The notes below the pieces were generated by a model that had not been told where the DNA came from, did no database searches, and saw nothing but the letters and a program-made list of their open reading frames with translations. From the NCBI GenBank assembly GCA_934045905.1, contig OW203768.1:30161060-30225059 (forward strand): DNA of 64,000 nucleotides. The letters are read 5' to 3'. Positions 12,551 to 25,434 of this stretch are shown here, in pieces; position 1 is the stretch's first letter, and each line of letters begins with the position of its first letter. The position numbers and the translations under genes are program-made. This DNA comes from Leuctra nigra (Eukaryota > Arthropoda > Insecta > Plecoptera > Leuctridae).

Positions 12551-12791
12551 ATAGAAGGTCGGAAGTCCATTTTAATGATTCTTCAGGTGAGCTTATAAAC
12601 CAGTATTTCTTGGCTCATCTAATCACATTTGTAGTGGTGACATGAACAATTATGTAAGAAATTGATAGAGCTTGATCACATTGTTGACAATGTCCGTATG
12701 TTGTGTACATTTTATGGCTGAATAAACAAACAATACAATACAAAGTGAGCAACGCAAAATCGAGTAAGAGGACTTCCGCCCTTCAACTTCT
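12551..12791. mobile_element. Small inverted-repeat element H, copy 2
   Basis: The ends ATAGAAGGTCGGAAGTCC and GGACTTCCGCCCTTCAAC are imperfect inverted repeats. The left ~50 bases match copy 1 at 9991 (CATTTTAATNATTCTTNAGGTGA). Non-coding. Confidence 0.5.
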
Positions 12792-14275
12792 GATGTAGAG
12801 GTAGTACAGATGTGATCGACGGCAAGGATCGAGGGCGTTTTAATTGTCTAATATCCATGTAGACAATATCGTATCACATGCTACACAAATTTTGTAAAAT
12901 CATACATGCAACACAACTGCTTTCTATGTGACCTTATGAAACCTTCTTTTTCAATGTATTTTGATCTTTTTTTGCTGGAACTCACGATTAACTTACAGGT
13001 AGGCACCAATTACTATTTTTCATTCATTATAAAAGTATTACCATGCCTTATTACAACAGATCAATCAAAAATTATTTAAATTTCGCAAGTAAAATTCAGA
13101 ATTTAAAATAACAAACTACCTAGGTAGGTACACTCCCCCAAATAATAAACGGTACTCTGTTCTGCGGCTAAGTCCTTTCATCATAAACAATTGAGCGCGA
13201 TGTTGCTGTGAGAGAGAAGAGAGATTGACGACCGGTTGTCGGCCCTCTCACTCACAAGTAGTCTTGTCTCGCTTGCACTTGGTACTAACTGGGGTAGTTT
13301 CTGCCGACTGGTTTTCTCGGTGGAGTGGGGTGAGGTGAACTAAAATAGAAAACGATGTCAATAACTGCTACCTGCAGAAGATCCTCGATTGATTAAATGC
13401 TCGAACTATCCTCGCCGTGGTTTTCCGTGATTGAATTTCACTGCTATTTCCAAAATGTTCGTGTGTAGTATTTCTAAAAGTTACATTTATTAGCTATTCA
13501 AAAAAATCGTATTATAATCATTGATGTAATAAACCTTTCTACTAGAATATTATATAAATTAAATTCTTTACAACGTCACCAAACTGTCATCAGCTATGCA
13601 TCAATTCTTAAAGAACACAAAAATCATGTGAAATAGCCAAGATTGAAATGTTATGTCACATGCAAATACAAAACAATATCCGCAAATTTGGATTATGCAC
13701 TCTCTGCTGAAAGATGATTGCATAATATCTACAGAGCAACAGAAAATGTATACCTATAATTTGCACTTTTATTTCCAAAATTAAAGAATTTATAGCTGAA
13801 AAATTGCATTAACACTAATGTGATAATCAATAAAATTGTTTACAACATACTCATTACAATTTCAGATAACTATTGGTCAACTGGGCTTCTATTTTCACAG
13901 AAAACTACTTGTTCTTCTCAGCGTCAGTTTACAAAATATACCTTACATAATTCAATTCATGATCAAGTCTAACAGTTGAGAGAAATACCATAGCTTTGAC
14001 TTTTTACAAAAATCTGTGATGTATCCAAGGATGATGTGCTAGATAACTAGAACCTCTTTGTATAGCCAATTCGGACATGTCACATTAAAATATATCTACT
14101 CGACTGTCAATCCTATGTAACAAAATAATAAAATTCGGAAAGGAGCAAACTATTATTCCTATATCAATTAGTATTTCTTACAAATGAAAAATCAACATAA
14201 TAAGTCTAATGTTATTAAAATGGGGCTAAGTCAACAGTTCAATTAGAATTTAAAAATTATGTTTTCGCATTCTTC
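12792..14275. other. Unassigned AT-rich stretch
   Basis: No gene or repeat recognised. A GC-richer patch at ~13140-13340 has no convincing frame or promoter element that I could support. Confidence 0.5.
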
Positions 14276-14283
14276 TTAGATAG

Positions 14284-14813
14284 CAGTGGTGTAGTCGAGG
14301 GTATACGCGGGTATACGCCGTATACCTAAAAAAGTATTTTCACTGGAAAGTATACCCAAAAACTTAGAAGGGGTATACGAGGGTATACGCCGTATACCTA
14401 AAAAATAGTTTTGCTGAAGATGAAGATGTCAGGAATACTTAAAATTTGGGTGGTGTTTTAAGTCTAGTTTCATTTCGTAAGCAAAAAACTCAAAATAGTT
14501 AATTTCAAAGTGTCAAAAAAACAAAAAAAGCCCTGCGGGGCAAGGTGGTGCCATGCCCTCCCCCACCCCCAAAGTGTCAAATTATAAAATATATTGAATA
14601 TTTTAACAAAATACACCTCATAACGTCTCAAAATTGATTTCAGAGTTTCCAAATACCAAAAAACGCCCTGCGGGGCTGGGTGGGGGACGCCCCCCTTTTT
14701 CCGAGGAAATTTGTTTTTTTTGCCTTGTCCCCCCCCCCCCCCCCCCCCGGCAGAAATCCTGCGGACGCCCATGATAGCGTATACCAAAAAATAAATATAG
14801 GACTACACCACTG
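14284..14813. mobile_element. hAT-type MITE with TTAGATAG target duplication
   Basis: Ends read CAGTGGTGTAGTC and its complement GACTACACCACTG. Exact 8-bp duplications TTAGATAG flank it at 14276-14283 and 14814-14821. The interior has several GGTATACGCCGTATACC-like motifs at both ends and a ~19-base run of C near 14730-14748. No transposase. Confidence 0.92.
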
Positions 14814-14821
14814 TTAGATAG

Positions 14822-15263
14822 ATTATTAGGGTTTAACGGCGCGTCAACGACGAGGTTATATTGCGCACATTAATTTTTACTTTTAACTTTGTTGATCTAA
14901 GTGGAGGACATCAGGAGGGGTCGACCTAACGGGACCGATCTGGGGGAGTCTGAAACTGGTGTATAGAAATAACAGCGATGATTCAATGCACCAAATTGTG
15001 GCGGGGGCGTCAATTCCCCTAGGACACATCAGTGCCTCCCACCCTTAAAAGTAACAAAAAAATTACTTTGTATTGTACTAGAAGAACCCTCAGTGTAACG
15101 CGTTGATCAACATGTAACGCGTTGATCGATTGGTTGTGCGGTTTGACATGGGCCTTGCAGGCAAAAAAAAAGGAGTAAGTTGTCCTGTCGGGGTATGAGT
15201 GTGTTTGTTGATAATGATACATGATTCACTCATGCTCAATTATAGGTATATTTGTTAAGGATA
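14822..15263. other. Unassigned stretch with a collapsed family B remnant
   Basis: Bases ~15076-15165 join the B terminal motif (CTAGAAGAACCCTCAGTGTAA, CGCGTTGAT twice) directly to B start-proximal sequence (CGATTGGTTGTGCGGTTTGAC). This is a B copy with nearly all of its interior deleted. Nothing else is recognised. Confidence 0.5.
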
Positions 15264-15752
15264 TACAAGCGCTCGGCCGTTTTAGAAAATTGAGAGAGAA
15301 AAATTATATCAGAAATAGGTGTAACTTTGATAGGATGTTCACATGATCAGTTTGAATGTAATATATTAGAAGCAACTTTTAATTTTTGCTTCTTGCATTG
15401 TTAATTATAGGCGCCGGTTATTCAACAAAACAGCTCAAAACTGTGAAATTTCCGATACGCTTGGAGACCACACCCGTGAACCAATTGATCTCAAATTTTA
15501 ATCATGATTAGATAAAAGACAAACTTATTGTTATCACTTGGCACATTTTTAAATTTAAATTTCATACGGCACCCATTGAGACGTAAAAATATTTAAAAAA
15601 ATCACCAAAAATCACCAAATTATAACTAGTTAACGAAGCGAAAAGTTAAAATGTACTATGGGATAACCATAAGTTTGTCTTTTATCTAATCACGATTAAA
15701 ATTTAAATCATTTCGTCAACCTACTTTGTCTCCAATTGCCTGCAAAACGCGG
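15264..15752 (-). repeat. Dispersed repeat C, copy 1
   Basis: Starts CAAGCGCTCGGCCGTTTTAG and shares TTCACATGATCAGT, GGCGCCGGTTATTCAAC, AATCATGATTAGATAAAAGAC and GTTGACNNANTTTGTCTCCAAT blocks with copies at 46988-47403 and 48058-48572 (opposite orientation). Ends resemble CAAGCGC...GCGCTTG inverted repeats, suggesting a MITE-like element. Non-coding. Confidence 0.7.
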
Positions 15753-16600
15753 AAAAATTGCATGAAACCACGTGACCGTAAATATAAAATACGAATTGCT
15801 AAACCTCTTCACCCAGAGCTGTGAGATTTATTATCTGTCCAAAGACACCACTAAATGAGTATTTCATTGAAGACCCCGTAGAGGTCACTTCTGACCCCAC
15901 ACTGAAAATATGGAATAATATCTTTGTCAAATGTTTTTCGTGTATGCTCAGGAACACCTCTGCTAAATGCTGCATATTATATTATGGTATTATTATAACA
16001 TGACGGTATCCATAAGTGAATCCAAATTTTGAATTGTTTGGCCTATTAACCACATAACCCGCACTAGTTTAGGTTTTAATGAGTGAAACTCATTACACTC
16101 GCAAGACATTTTCATCTTAGGAAACGAAGAAATATCATAAGAAATACGATCTTTGGAATTTGACTCAAATTAACCCCAAAATGACCATAATGTGAAACTT
16201 CGGAAAAATAGATGTTTTAAGTTACTTATAGGCAGTCATTATAAATATACTCACAAAAAAGTTAAATAACTAACTAATTATTAAGATGTAAGTAGTATGA
16301 ACGCCAGAGGTCACGACTGAACCCAAGGGAAAAATCTCGAATGACATAATAACCAAATTGATTTTATATGTACTAATTAACATCACCACCAAATTTAATG
16401 CTTTTATCACAAAATGAAAAATCATTGCTCTTAGCCGCTCAACTACATAGGAAAAATATCCAAAGATCATAAACTTTAAAAATAATTTTCATTTTTCTTT
16501 CTTCTTATCACAAATCAAATAGCAATGGTGAACAACGGTAGTGATAGCCTGATAGGTGGCAGGTCTGAAGAGAAAATAATGGTTGCGGGATTGCGGGGGT
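15753..16600. other. Unassigned AT-rich stretch
   Basis: Two weakly similar segments near 15875-15930 and 16305-16350 share an AGAGGTCAC motif. No gene, RNA or recognised element. Confidence 0.45.
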
Positions 16601-17015
16601 CCTTTAACACACCATCGAAATTAGGAAAAGTTGGGAAGACAATAATCAAATGCGTCAAAGGAGCAGTGATAATTTCTTTGACATTTCTCTGAACAATTTC
16701 ACAAATATTTCAAAACATAGGCGTGTCAGTAAAACGTCAATAACAGTTTCTTGAAGTTCTTCACCGATTTGTCTGAAAATTTCAAGAAACTCCTGAGACG
16801 TTAGTCGTCCCAATTATACTTTGCAAAATTTTAAGTTGATCGGTCAAACGGTTTCATTCTCAATTTTCAACCAATGACGGTATTAACAATAAAAACTATA
16901 CTGAGACCGCTCTTATGAGAGTGTTTGTTCAATTTTTCAGATCGTTTGTCGAATGGTGTGACCTGGGCTGTAAAGGCAAAAACAATCAAAATATGAGTTT
17001 AAGTGCCATAGGACT
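16601..17015 (-). mobile_element. Degenerate family B fragment
   Basis: Contains recognisable B interior blocks: TTTTAAGTTGATCGGTCAAA near 16830, CAATTTTTCAGATCG near 16930 and GGTGTGACCTGGGCTGT near 16956. The terminal motifs are lost. It truncates the 3' side of the adjacent reverse-transcriptase remnant. Confidence 0.55.
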
Positions 17016-19138
17016 ATTGTATGAATGGGGTACTTCTTGAATGGGGACTTCTTATTTATGAAAGACAAAACATTGCACTTGCTGACATTTAAAGATAATT
17101 TCCATGTTGAGCACCATGAAGAGAGAGAAGTAACATCCTCCTGGAGGAGGCTACAGTCATTGATATTAGAAACTGTTCGGAACAGTTTCAAGTCATCTGC
17201 ATACATTAAAGCATGGGAATTTTTAAAACATGAAGGCAAATCATTGAGCGAGCGTAGCGAGCGTCACCACGGTACACTTATGGCACTTTCTCTGTGTGTT
17301 TTTTTTTTTTTTTTTTTTGTGTTCACTGCCCAGGTCAAACCGCACAACCAATCGATCTGAAATTTTGTACACATACTAACGTAATCTATGCGATCCCTGG
17401 GATCTTTTCTGAACGAGATCCTGTGATTGGTTCAAATTTTATAAAAATTATCTTTCGATTGGTTGGTTCGATCAATTTGAAATTTAGCAAAGTCATTGCA
17501 ACCAACATTGTACCCAATCAAAAAAAAATTCAGCCAAATCCTCCAATTGGTTCAAATTTGAAACCATTTTTCCTGTGATTTTTGAAATTTAAACTGGAAC
17601 CGATTGACCGACCAACTAAAAACTTCGCATGGTCATTTGTACCAACATTTAAGGTATTTTTGCCAATTTTCACTCTAATCTGTCGTTATTTTCAAAAGTT
17701 TTTGTCATTTTAGGGACATTTTGCGTGTTGGCTGTCAAATTCACGGTGACTTCGAATCTTCAGTTCAAGGCAAGGTAGTTAGAGCAGAAAGTTTCAAACG
17801 AAATGAAACTAATAATGACCGTTCAACAGATTGATCTGATATTGTGTACACACACTACATATCATATCATATGGGTGGTCCCAGGTATATTTTTTGAACG
17901 AGATCCTGTGATTTTTGAAAATTAACAAGGAACCGTTCAATCATAAAGGTTTAATCGATCAACTTAAAACTTAGCAAGGATTGGCACCAATATTTGTGGA
18001 GATTTTGGAGATTTTTATACAAGTCTGTGACGAAACTAAAGAATTGTTGGCTTTTAATGACATTCGATAGACATAATTTCGGTTCGAGGTGTTGCGTGTA
18101 TCCGTGCTCGCTCATCAACGCGTTACACAGAGCGTTTTTCTAGTTAACGAACAGGACAAATAAAAGAGGGCCAATAATGGACCCCTGGGGTACCCCTGAG
18201 GTGCAGTGAACCGGTGATGATGCACCAGAATTCACAGTTACAATCTGACGACGATTGCTTAGGTAGCTAGATAACCGAGAATGCAACTTTCCATCTATCC
18301 CAAACGATTTTAGTTTGTGGAGTAGAAGAACATGGTCTACGCTGTCAAAGGCACTCGAGAAATCTGTGTAAATGGAGTCCACTTGCACCTTATCATTAAA
18401 GCATTTAGCTATATAGCTAGTGTACTCGGCAAGGTTGGTAATTGAAGACCTCCTCTTAACAAAGCCGTGCTGCTCAGGAGCTAGGCACTGAACAATGTGG
18501 GCATATATTCTCATATGTAAGATTTTCTCGAATACCTTGGACATTACAGGTAGTAACGAAATTGGGCGGTAGTTGGTAACTCGAAAGCGGCTACCCTTCT
18601 TCAACACTGGAACCACATGGGACGTTTTCCACCGGGATGGAAAGTCACCCGAGTCCAAGGCGTGGTTAAAAATTGAAGCAAGTGGCCCAGCAATTTCTTT
18701 GTAGCAGTATTTTAGAACCGACACAGGAATTCCATCCGGTCCTGCAGATTTCCCAATATTCAGCGATTTTAAACAAGCTTCGACTTCAGGTACTGATACA
18801 GAGATGTCACTGAGGCACCCACTATTATAAGAAGGGACCTCTGGGAGAGGGCCATCCGTGCTGTTTGTAGGCAAAAACTTCGTTTGGAAAAAGTCAGAGA
18901 ATAACTGCGGGCATTCATTTGCGTTATTAGCCGGCACTCCATTAAATGTCACCTCAGTGGGCACACGGCTTGTCTTTGTCTTCCATCTGACGAAGTTCCA
19001 CAAACGACTTGGATCTTTATTTAGCAAAGCATCTATGTTCTTGATGTATGATTTGTACTTCAAGACCTTAAGCTGCTTGAAGAACGATCTTTTTACATGA
19101 AACTCGATTCTTGCCGCAAGAGAACCGGACCATTTCCA
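17016..19138 (-). pseudogene. Non-LTR retrotransposon reverse transcriptase, interrupted (CR1/jockey-like)
   Basis: Two open segments on the minus strand belong to one reverse transcriptase. Segment 18144-19138 covers the linker and fingers/palm motifs (SAGPDGIPVSVLKYC, VTNYRPISLLPVMSKVFEK, EQHGFVKRRSSITNL, IYTDFSSAFDSVDH, GVPQGSIIGPLLFVLF). Segment 17016-17243 continues with DLPSCF and the catalytic YADD box, then thumb sequence. They are separated by family B element 17244-18143; removing it restores the frame exactly at the NDLP motif. The endonuclease, the 5' end and the C-terminus are missing. It would copy RNA at the target site if intact; here it is dead. Confidence 0.88.
17244..18143 (+). 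mobile_element. Family B Helitron-like element inserted in a reverse transcriptase
   Basis: Starts TTGAGCGAGCGTAGCGAGCG after A (17243) and ends AACGCGTTAC...GAGCGTTTTTCTAG before T (18144). Stem AACGC/GCGTT lies a few bases upstream of CTAG. No target duplication: the host codons rejoin as GTT AAT GAT. Poly-T near 17300 and diverged internal blocks of the GATCAATTTGAAATTTAGC type are typical of the family. Non-coding. The CTAG|T 3' end and hairpin match Helitrons; the TT rather than TC start is atypical. Confidence 0.8.
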
Positions 19139-20691
19139 TTATAATAATTATAATTATATGATTATTCATTTAATATTAATATTATCCCCATAAAAAACAC
19201 TTCATGTAAAAATAACAGCCAAGTCTCTTCAACTAAAAAAAATATGAAATCTAAAAATTCTGCACTGAAAAGTAGTGATATCAAAAAATGGGCCAAGTCA
19301 AAACTTTATTTGAAAATCAAAAAATACTTTGCGCATCGTGTACTATACATAGTTTAGAAGTATAGACCAGATAGAAAATATACATCAAATATACATAATA
19401 CATATAGTATACCTATAATGCCCTAAAAAAACGATGCGCCAAGTATTTTTTGATTTTCAAATAAAGTTTTGACTTGGCCCATTTTTTGATATCACTACTT
19501 TTCAGTGCAGAATTTTTAGATTTCGTATTTTTTTTAGTTGAAGAGACTTGGCTGTTATTTTTACACGAAGTGTTTTTATGGGGATATCACTCCTTTTTTT
19601 AGTTTATTCTTACAACTTGTGACAATCAAATGAACAATTACTAAATCCTTTAACAAAAATCACCCTTTTAATTTGGTTATTTTCATCAGGAATAGCAAAG
19701 GTTTCATTCCAATCGGTCAACCAAGTTCCGAGATATGGCAACATATCCGTTGTCAATTGGCTGCTGAACTTTCTGCGCTGCTACATTGAATTTATAACTA
19801 TAAATGATGTGTATCATTTTTAGCTTTCTGAATATGTATTTATTGTATAGGAGGGGATTATAATAATTTATAAATTTGAATGACGTCATTTCCGGTCTTA
19901 TAAATAGGAACATTCTAGTTTGACTGTTCCTATTCCATAGATCGTTTCGCGCTAGTTTCATACCGATCTGCCAACCAGTTTTCGAGATATGGCGTTTCTT
20001 TCGGTTTCAAAATGGCTGCTGAAATCACTGACTTCTTGACTTATAGTTTAAACATGATTACATTTTATTATAAGCTGTCTGAAATAGTATATTTATTGCA
20101 TCAAAATCTAAATTTGTGAGATTTTTTAAAAGTGTGACGTCATTTCCGGTTTTGGTATGGGAAACTGCAAATATTATTGATGATAATACATAAAGTTGAC
20201 CGTCTAAATTGTTTAGCGCTGGTTTCGTTCAAATCTATTTAGCCGTTATTGAGATATGATGTCACTTCCGGTTTCAAAATGCCGGCTTCTGGTTTGTTTA
20301 TAACAAGTCAAATGAGATATCAAAAGTACATACGTTACATAAATATGATAATAATCGGATCAACCTTTGTTGCCGAAATGCCAATCGATGTATTTCAAAT
20401 TTCATGACGTCATTTCCGGTTTCGTTAACATAAATTTTAGTCTGTTGCTATTGATAATCCATATAGTTGACCGTCCGAATCGTTTGGCGTTATTTTTGTT
20501 CCAATCGGTTTAACCGTTGTCGAGATATGATGTCACTTCTGGTTTCAAAATGGCGGCACAAAAAATTCATGGTGTGAAGGTTAAATCAGACGCCAAAAGT
20601 GCACACGTGGTAAAAATGTGAGATCAATCGGTTCAGCCGTTTATGCTGTGGCCTTGTTAGCGGATTTTAGCTCCAGCCTACTACTATACTA

Positions 20692-21609
20692 CTAGGAAAA
20701 CGCTCTGTGTAACGCGTTGATGAGCGAGCACGGACACGCGCAACACCTCGAACCGAAAATATGTCTATCGAAACCGAAAATATCATTAAAAGCCAATAAT
20801 TCATGAAATTCGTTAGACTTGTAGGTATAAAAATCTCAAAATATTCCTCAAGTATTAGTCCCAATAGGCAATAGCCATGCAAAGTTTTAAGTTGATCGAT
20901 TGAACCTTCACGATAAAAATGTTCCTTGTTAAAATTCAAAAATCATAGGATATATTTAAAAAAAATATACCTGTGACCACTCATATGATAAAAGTGTGTG
21001 TACTTACACAATATTAGACGATCTGTTGAACGGTCATATCAGTTTCATACGTTTGAAAGTTTCTGCTCTAACTACCTTGGAACTATAAAGAGTCGAAGTA
21101 GCCGTGATCAACATTTTCGTGAAATTTAACAGATAACACGCAAAATGTCAGTAAAATGTCAATAACATTTTGATTTAAACACAGATAAGTCTGAAAATTG
21201 TCAAAAATACAGATAATGTTAGTCCCAATGACCATGCAAAGTTTTAAGTTGATCGGTCATACGGTTCTAGTTTAAATTTCAAAAATCATATGAAAGATTT
21301 TTTTAAATTTTAACCAATGGGAGGATTTGGCTGAAACTTTGTATGATTGGGTAAAATGTTAGTGGTAATGACTTGTCAAAATTTCAAATTGATAAAACAA
21401 ACCAATCGAAAGTTAATTTTTTTAAAATTTGAACCAATCACGGGATACCGTTCAAAAACGATCCCAGGGACCGCATAGAGTACGTTAGTATGTGTACAAA
21501 ATTTCAGATTGATTGCTTGAGCGGTTTGACCTGAGGTGTGACCACAAAAAAAAAAAATTAGAGAAAGTGCCATAAGAGTACCGTGGTGACGCTCGCTACG
21601 CTCGCTCAA
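20692..21609 (-). mobile_element. Family B element, array copy 1 of 3
   Basis: Minus-strand element with CTAG at 20692-20695 (3' end) and TTGAGCG at 21609 (5' end). More diverged from copies 2 and 3 than they are from each other. Flanked by A on the plus side of its CTAG and by T after CTCAA, which is A|T on the element strand. Confidence 0.75.
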
Positions 21610-21617
21610 TAAGATTA

Positions 21618-22625
21618 CTAGGAAAACGCTCAGTGTAACGCGTTGATGAGCGAGCACAGAACATGCAACATCCCCATAGAAACGATGCACGACACGGCAG
21701 AAGACGATTTTCTCTGCAATTTTTCAATCTCCATAATAACCTGGATGAATAACAGATCCATTGTGTCGTGAAGTCTTACCTACATACCTTCTCCAGAAAT
21801 CTCTTGTGACATCCCATACTAAACTCGTAAAATTACAATTAATACTTGACTGATTGGGCTTACAATGTGTAAAATTTAATATTAAGTTGGTCTTGATCAC
21901 CATGCAAAATTTGAACTTAATGTGAACCTTTTTATTGTCGACCAATCAGAAGACATTATTTAAACTTAAACCAATTAGAGTATTTGGCCTTCGTACTGCA
22001 TCCGATTTTATGCGCTAGCTCAAAAATGCTTTCATTTTACTGTACATTGTGGATAGCTTGGCTGCTCTACAGGCCTTGCCTTGGAGCAGAAGCTTAAAGA
22101 AGGCAGGGATGACAATTTAGTATACATTTTTCAAGATTATGGAATAAAATGACCTTAAAATTACAAAACTTTTGAAAATGACGACAGATTATACTGAAAA
22201 TTGGCAAAAATACCTAAAATGTTGGTACCAATGACCACGCGAAGTTTTAAGTTGATCGTTCAATCGGTTCTAGTTTAAATGTCAAAAATCACATGAAAAA
22301 TGGTTTTAAATTTGAGCCAATAGGAGAATTTGGCTGAAACTTTTTATGATTGGGTACAATGTTGGTTGCAATGTTTTTGCCAAATTTCAAATTGATTGAT
22401 GCAACCAATCGAAAGATAATTTTTTTTAAATTTGAACCAATCACGGGAGCCCGTTCAAAAACGATCCCAGGGACCGCATAGAGTACGTTAGTATGTGTAC
22501 AAAATTTCAGATCGATTGCTTGAGCGGTTTGACCTGGGCTGTGACCACAAAAAACAAAAAAAAAAAAAAACACACAGAGAAAGTGCCATAAGAGTACCGT
22601 GGTGACGCTCGCTACGCTCGCTCAA
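21618..22625 (-). mobile_element. Family B element, array copy 2 of 3
   Basis: Complete copy with CTAG at 21618-21621 and CTCAA end at 22625, separated from copy 1 by 8 bases. Nearly identical over long stretches to copy 3 (for example GATGCACGACACGGCA and GATGAATAACAGATCCATTG), so one arose by recent tandem duplication or repeated insertion. Confidence 0.8.
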
Positions 22626-22635
22626 TTACTGATTA

Positions 22636-23604
22636 CTAGGAAAACGCTCAGTGTAACGCGTTGATGAGCGAGCACAGAACATGCAACATCCCCATAGTAA
22701 CGATGCACGACACGGCACAAGACGATTTTCTCTGCAATTTTTCAATCTCCATAATACTCTGGATGAATAACAGATCCATTGTGTCGTGAAGTCTTACCTA
22801 CATACCTTTTCCAGAAATCTCTTGTGATATCCCATACTAAACTCGTAAAATTACAATTAATACTTGACTGATTGGGCTTACAATGTGTAAAATTTAATAT
22901 TAAGTTGGTATTGATCACCATGCAAAATTTGAACTTAATGTGAACCTTTTTATTGTCGACCAATCAGAAGACATTATTTAAACTTAAACCAATTAGAGTA
23001 TTTGGCCTTCGTACTGCATCCGATTTTATGCGCTAGCTCAAAAATGCTTTCATTTTACTGTACATTGTGGATAGCTTGGCTGCTCTACAGGCCTTGCCTT
23101 GGAGCAGAAGCTTAAAGAAGGCAGGGATGACAATTTAGTATACATTTGTCAAGATTATGGAATTTGAAAATAACGACAGATTAGACTGAAAATTGGCAAA
23201 AATATCTAAAATGTTGGTACCAATGACCACGCGAAGTTTCAAGTTGATCGGTCAATCTGTTCTAGTTTAAATGTAAAAAATCACATGAAAAATGGTTTTA
23301 AATTTGAACCAATAGGAGGATTTGGCTGAAACTTTTTATGATTGGGTACAATGTTGATTGCAATGTTTTTGCTAAATTTCAAATTGATCGAAGCACCCAA
23401 TAGAAAGATAATTTTTTTAAAATTTAAACCAATCACGGGAGCCCATTCAAAAACGATCCCAGGGACCGCACAGATTACGTTAGTTGTATACAAAATTTCA
23501 AATCGATTGCTTGAGCGGTTTGACCTGGGCTGTGACCACAAAAAAAAAACACACAGAGAAAGTGCCATAAGAGTACCGTGGTGACGCTCGCTACGCTCGC
23601 TCAA
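22636..23604 (-). mobile_element. Family B element, array copy 3 of 3
   Basis: CTAG at 22636-22639, CTCAA end at 23604, separated from copy 2 by 10 bases. Very close to copy 2; a short internal deletion near 23160 explains its shorter length. The small ORFs here (SERSERHHG-type translations) are repeat artefacts. Confidence 0.8.
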
Positions 23605-23870
23605 AAACCGCCCTAAAACACTGTTTTCACGGCCCTCTAGCGCGCAAATGGCGTAACTTACTGTTTCCAAATTTGGTATATGTTGTATGGTGGGCCATAG
23701 CTCGAAATTAAGATATTTCGCAACAATGTGAGATTTACCAATTTTAAGATCCAGTAGGCCGAAAATGCTCCTTTGATGCTTACAGTAAAAGTGGGTTGCT
23801 CCAGCCTTTTTAAATGAGAGTGTGCGCGCGCCGTAAGACTTGGCTGGCGTGGAGCGACCGCTCCACTAGA

Positions 23871-25434
23871 TGTGTAATTGTTTTTGATGGAAAGTTTTGG
23901 TAGTTTATTGTACTGAAGAGAATTTCATAAAAGAAATCAGAACTGTCGACATAATTAATTTAATAAAGATTTAAATCATGGCGAAATGTCCCAATAGTAC
24001 AAATTGTGTATATAAAAAGGTTATTGGCTGATAGTCTAGCAAAATTAGTCGAGTTTAAGTGTATTTTATATACCTACGAAAGACAAGAAACCACTCTTGG
24101 CCACTTCTCATTCAACACCCAGGACGGAAGAATCGTGTGCCATCTTTGAATCGCCTGTAAACGTAAACCTGGAAACCTGGAAATATTGTAGTTGTATTCT
24201 CGTCTATTTTATTTGAAGCTGGAATTGTAATAAATCACTGGCGTTTCATAACTCCGTCAACTTCAATTTGCATATCGTTTTGTCTGTAGAAAGACAATTG
24301 AATTGTGAATAATATATTAGACTATCACAGCGCAATTTCGCCTGAACAGAATTCTTAATAATCAACTAAAAGTATAATAATAATGATTATAACAATGATA
24401 ATAATGAATTATGATATTTGAAGATTTTATAATTACATCCCATCATAACAAATTTAACTCGTAATTCTTATATCACGATCATATAAAGAAATTGTCTCTT
24501 TCTCTCATAGAAAAAGGCGATACGAGGATATCAATTGTTTTTCCTGAGAGTTGCAAAAGATTGTTATGACAATTTGAAATATTATTATGTGTTACTTTTA
24601 CACCCAGGTTTTTATTATAAAGACTCATGTAAAGAGCTTTATTTGTATTCAAACATCACATATACGAAACACAGTAATGATTTCCATTTGCAGAAGTCCC
24701 AATTGTAATTGAAATTAATTAGACGTTTAATTAGATTAGTGTTAATGCATAATTAATTGAGGTATTGGCGTTATCTAATTTCGCATGTAATGTTACAAAT
24801 TCAGACGGAAATAATTAAATTAAATTTACAAAATTGAATTGAACTAAAACTATTCTTTTATCACAACCTCTTTCGTACAATTCAAAAATCAAATATATTT
24901 TAAAATTAAAGACTTATTTTAGTTCCAAAGCTAATGCTTCTCTTGTAATAATAACGTATATAGTAAACCTGCAGGCAGGCGGTCAGTGTAGGGCGCAAAA
25001 AGAGCACCCTTTTTTAGTCTAGTTATAGGCAGACATCGCTTGCGCTTTCGAATAATGTCTACCATTCAAGAAAGAAAAATGTAGCCATCGCGACCGCAAC
25101 CCAAAAGCTACCTACATGAACCTAGTTTTATAGTACGTTGTTGACCATAATGCAGAATGCTAGATAAAACTCCATCTTCTCTCCCACTAATGGAATACTC
25201 TGTGCCCCGGAGTGGAATACATTCGCTCTGTTTCTATTCATTTAACAGTTTTTCAGTTAAAATGGAAACAAACAAATGCAAATTTAAGAGTTTTTGCCAA
25301 TAGTCCTAGATTGGCAATATCTTTTAAATTTGCAGTTGTATTGCATAACATTATCCAACCGCGTTGTCAGGAATCTTCATAACTCCAACATTTAAGAGTC
25401 TACAATACTTGATGAAATCCATGTTTTATGAAGC
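23871..25434. other. Unassigned AT-rich stretch
   Basis: No gene, RNA or repeat family recognised. No convincing exon with splice sites could be supported. Confidence 0.5.

Larger units (their letters stand above)
19185..23870 (+). mobile_element. Family A Helitron-like element, copy A2, split by a B tandem array
   Basis: Palindrome P at 19185-19585 starts TCCCCATAAAAAACACTTC after A. The body with TGACGTCATTTCCGG boxes runs to 20691; the 3' part with CCGCCCTAAAACACTG, the hairpin and CTAGA resumes at 23605 and ends at 23870 before T. The intervening 20692-23604 is three B elements. Compared with A1, a short ATT-rich stretch is missing at the junction. Confidence 0.8.

Noticed and set aside
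17245..23670. ORFs translating to SERSERHHG... proteins as genes
   Set aside because: They read through family B termini in many copies and in all conditions of decay; the reading frame is not conserved between copies.
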